This document shows positions 62,632 to 64,000 of a stretch of DNA of 64,000 bases, one piece after another. The position numbers were made by a program, and so were the translations under genes. Source of the stretch: Streptomyces flavofungini (lineage in GTDB: Bacteria; Actinomycetota; Actinomycetes; Streptomycetales; Streptomycetaceae). The DNA lies in NCBI RefSeq assembly GCF_030388665.1, contig NZ_CP128846.1, positions 6,460,501-6,524,500 of the forward strand, in the 5' to 3' direction. Numbering within the stretch: the first letter of the stretch is position 1; every line of letters starts with the position of its first letter. A model generated the notes under the pieces. It was not told the DNA's origin, made no database searches, and saw only the letters and a list, made by a program, of their open reading frames with translations.

Positions 62632-64000
62632 TCAGAGTGGGGCCTGCCACGTCACCGTGGTCCCCGCGCTCACCCCGTCCGTCTCCCCGTCGTCGTACAC
62701 GGTGAGCCGCACCCCGCCCCGCCCGTCGGGCAACCCGACCCCCGCGTCGACGGCGACGTCGACCCGGGTGACGGCGACCCGCCGGGACGCCGCGGCGAGG
62801 GCCCGGCGCAGGGCCCGCAGGAGCCGCCCCGCGACCGGATCGGTCACGCGGGTGTCCACGGCACCGCTGAAGTGGACGGACGGCTGCACGCCGAGCAGCG
62901 CGGCCGCCCCGGCCGTCTCCTTGAGCACCTTCCCCCGGAACGTCGTCGGCGCGTCGGCAGGCGGCTGCTGCAACGCGAAGATGGCCGTCCGCACCTCCTG
63001 GATGGTGGACTCCAGCTCGTCCACGGCGTGGTCGAGCGCCGCCCCCACCGGCGCCGAACCGGCCCTGCGCCGCGTCGACTCCAGCATCATGCCGGTGGCG
63101 AAGAGGCGTTGGACGACGAGGTCGTGCAGATCACGGGCGATCCGGTCACGGTCCTCGAAGACGGCGAGGCGCTGCCGGGACTGCTGCGCGTCGGCGAGGA
63201 CGAGGGCGAGCGCGGCCTGGGAGGCGAACTGGGTGGCGAGGAGCCGTTCGACGGCCGTGTAGGGGCGGTCGCCGCGGCGGCGCGGCAGCGCGAGGGTGCC
63301 GATGAGGCGGCCGCCCGCCTGGAGGGGCAGCATCATGCTGGGCCCGAAGCGGGACCGTACGTGCGTCGTCATGCGCGGGTCGGTCGCGGAGTCCTCGATG
63401 AACACCGGTTCGCCGCCGAGGAGTTGTTCGAGGACGGCGCTGCCGGGCTCGATGGTGGTGCCGATGAGGTCGTTCTGGGCGGCAGCCGCGGGGTGCCTGC
63501 GGCGCTCGGGCGGAAGTCCGCCGCCCGCGGCGTCCGTCGCCGCGGCCACGATGGTCATGCCGCCCGCGGGCGTGGGCTGGAGGACGACCCCGGCGGCCGC
63601 GCCCGCGAGCAGCCGGGCCTGCTGAGCCACCGTCATCAGGGCGTCCGCGGCGGCCTCGCCGGTGAGCAGCGCGGTGGTGACGGCCGCGGCACCTTCGATC
63701 CAGCGTTCGCGCTGGCGGGCGGTCTCGTACAGGCGGGCGTTGCCGACGGCGATCCCGGCCTGCCCGGCGAGCACCCGCAGCAGCCCGCGGTCGGCGTCGC
63801 TGAACCCTCCGGCGCCCCCGGGGGTCAGGTGCAGGATCCCGAACTCCTCGTCGCGCACGAGGATGGGAACGCTCAGGGTGCCCGGGGCGACGCCCGGCGC
63901 GGACGCCTCGCCGCCCTCTTCGGCCCCCGCTCCCACCTCCACCCCCGCCGTGAACACCTCGCCCACCCCGCCGCCCGGCCCTTCGCCGACCTCGAGTACG
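62632..64000 (-). CDS. GAF-domain sensor histidine kinase, partial (runs off window)
   Basis: At least 444 residues of the C-terminal part; the open frame continues to the window edge. Two GAF domains (SVPILVRDEEFGILHLTPGGAGGFSDADRGLLRVLAGQAGIAVGNARL and RSRFGPSMMLPLQAGGRLIGTLALPRRRGDRPYT). HisKA_3 dimerisation helix DRDRIARDLHDLVVQRLFATGMMLES has the phosphorylated His. The last part should be a HATPase domain, but N and G boxes are weak (LTVYDDGETDGVSAGTTVTWQAPL). Layout resembles DevS/DosS-type kinases. The partner regulator is not in the window. Convergent with modBC. Confidence 0.85.
   Translation of the reverse strand, partial: VLEVGEGPGGGVGEVFTAGVEVGAGAEEGGEASAPGVAPGTLSVPILVRDEEFGILHLTPGGAGGFSDADRGLLRVLAGQAGIAVGNARLYETARQRERWIEGAAAVTTALLTGEAAADALMTVAQQARLLAGAAAGVVLQPTPAGGMTIVAAATDAAGGGLPPERRRHPAAAAQNDLIGTTIEPGSAVLEQLLGGEPVFIEDSATDPRMTTHVRSRFGPSMMLPLQAGGRLIGTLALPRRRGDRPYTAVERLLATQFASQAALALVLADAQQSRQRLAVFEDRDRIARDLHDLVVQRLFATGMMLESTRRRAGSAPVGAALDHAVDELESTIQEVRTAIFALQQPPADAPTTFRGKVLKETAGAAALLGVQPSVHFSGAVDTRVTDPVAGRLLRALRRALAAASRRVAVTRVDVAVDAGVGLPDGRGGVRLTVYDDGETDGVSAGTTVTWQAPL

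Overview
The window is very GC-rich, actinomycete-type DNA. Several features point to Streptomyces: GTG starts and ATGA/GTGA gene overlaps, Zur-type and PHO-type boxes, an ECF41 sigma factor with its oxidoreductase partner, and an ars gene order (arsR-acr3-arsO divergent from arsC-arsT) like that known from Streptomyces. No rRNA, intact tRNA or CRISPR array is visible.

Region 1 (about 0-17.1 kb) is an accessory arsenic/phosphate island. It opens with the 3' end of a CAT-anticodon tRNA and a vapBC toxin-antitoxin pair. It closes with a decayed second vapB end (17005-17080); weak transposase-like remnants lie near both edges. Inside are three ArsR regulators, an Acr3 arsenite exporter, flavoproteins including ArsO, two LMW-phosphatase-type arsenate reductases, and several broken genes (MFS exporter, a second arsO, arsT, a dehalogenase-like hydrolase). 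It also carries a complete pstSCAB phosphate transporter with an atypical response regulator, plus a stand-alone second PstS. Four sites of the form ATAGAT-N4-ATCTAT sit at arsR2, arsC2, the lone pstS and the pst operon. This suggests that phosphate import is wired into the arsenic response, probably so that phosphate can still be taken up while arsenate is reduced and arsenite expelled. A PHO-type box next to arsC2 suggests a PhoP input.

Region 2 (17.1-42 kb) concerns membranes, ions and stress. It holds NhaA with a calcium-loop-like tail, an acyltransferase/GNAT pair, two CNNM/CorC-type CBS proteins, TerB, a scrambled TerD, a one-domain voltage-gated-channel-like protein, and a YqiJ-flotillin-DUF3686 ATPase module followed by a PucR-type regulator. 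After these come a TrkA-N ion-channel protein, the ECF41 pair, and an alcohol dehydrogenase fused to a nitroreductase-like domain. Three promoters here share a TTCTAC...GTAGAA inverted repeat.

Region 3 (42-49.3 kb) has a STAS protein, a possible HATPase-like partner, a 1039-residue LPDTG-anchored surface protein with a long Ser-Pro stalk, a small membrane protein and a TPR protein.

Region 4 (49.3-58.7 kb) is the most interesting part. It is a tightly overlapped operon: FecB-type lipoprotein, FecCD permease, FecE ATPase, SAM methyltransferase, DUF364-type protein, PduX-like GHMP kinase and an unusual cysteine-synthase-fold PLP enzyme. It is divergent from an MFS exporter and a TauD-like oxygenase, and a 21-bp Zur-like palindrome lies between. 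No NRPS, PKS or IucA-type synthetase is present. I read it as a candidate small-molecule metallophore (zincophore) system in which kinase and PLP enzyme build a diamino-acid-type unit.

Region 5 (58.9-64 kb) has an HTH-Mop regulator, ModA, a fused ModB-ModC molybdate transporter, and the 3' part of a GAF histidine kinase that runs off the window.
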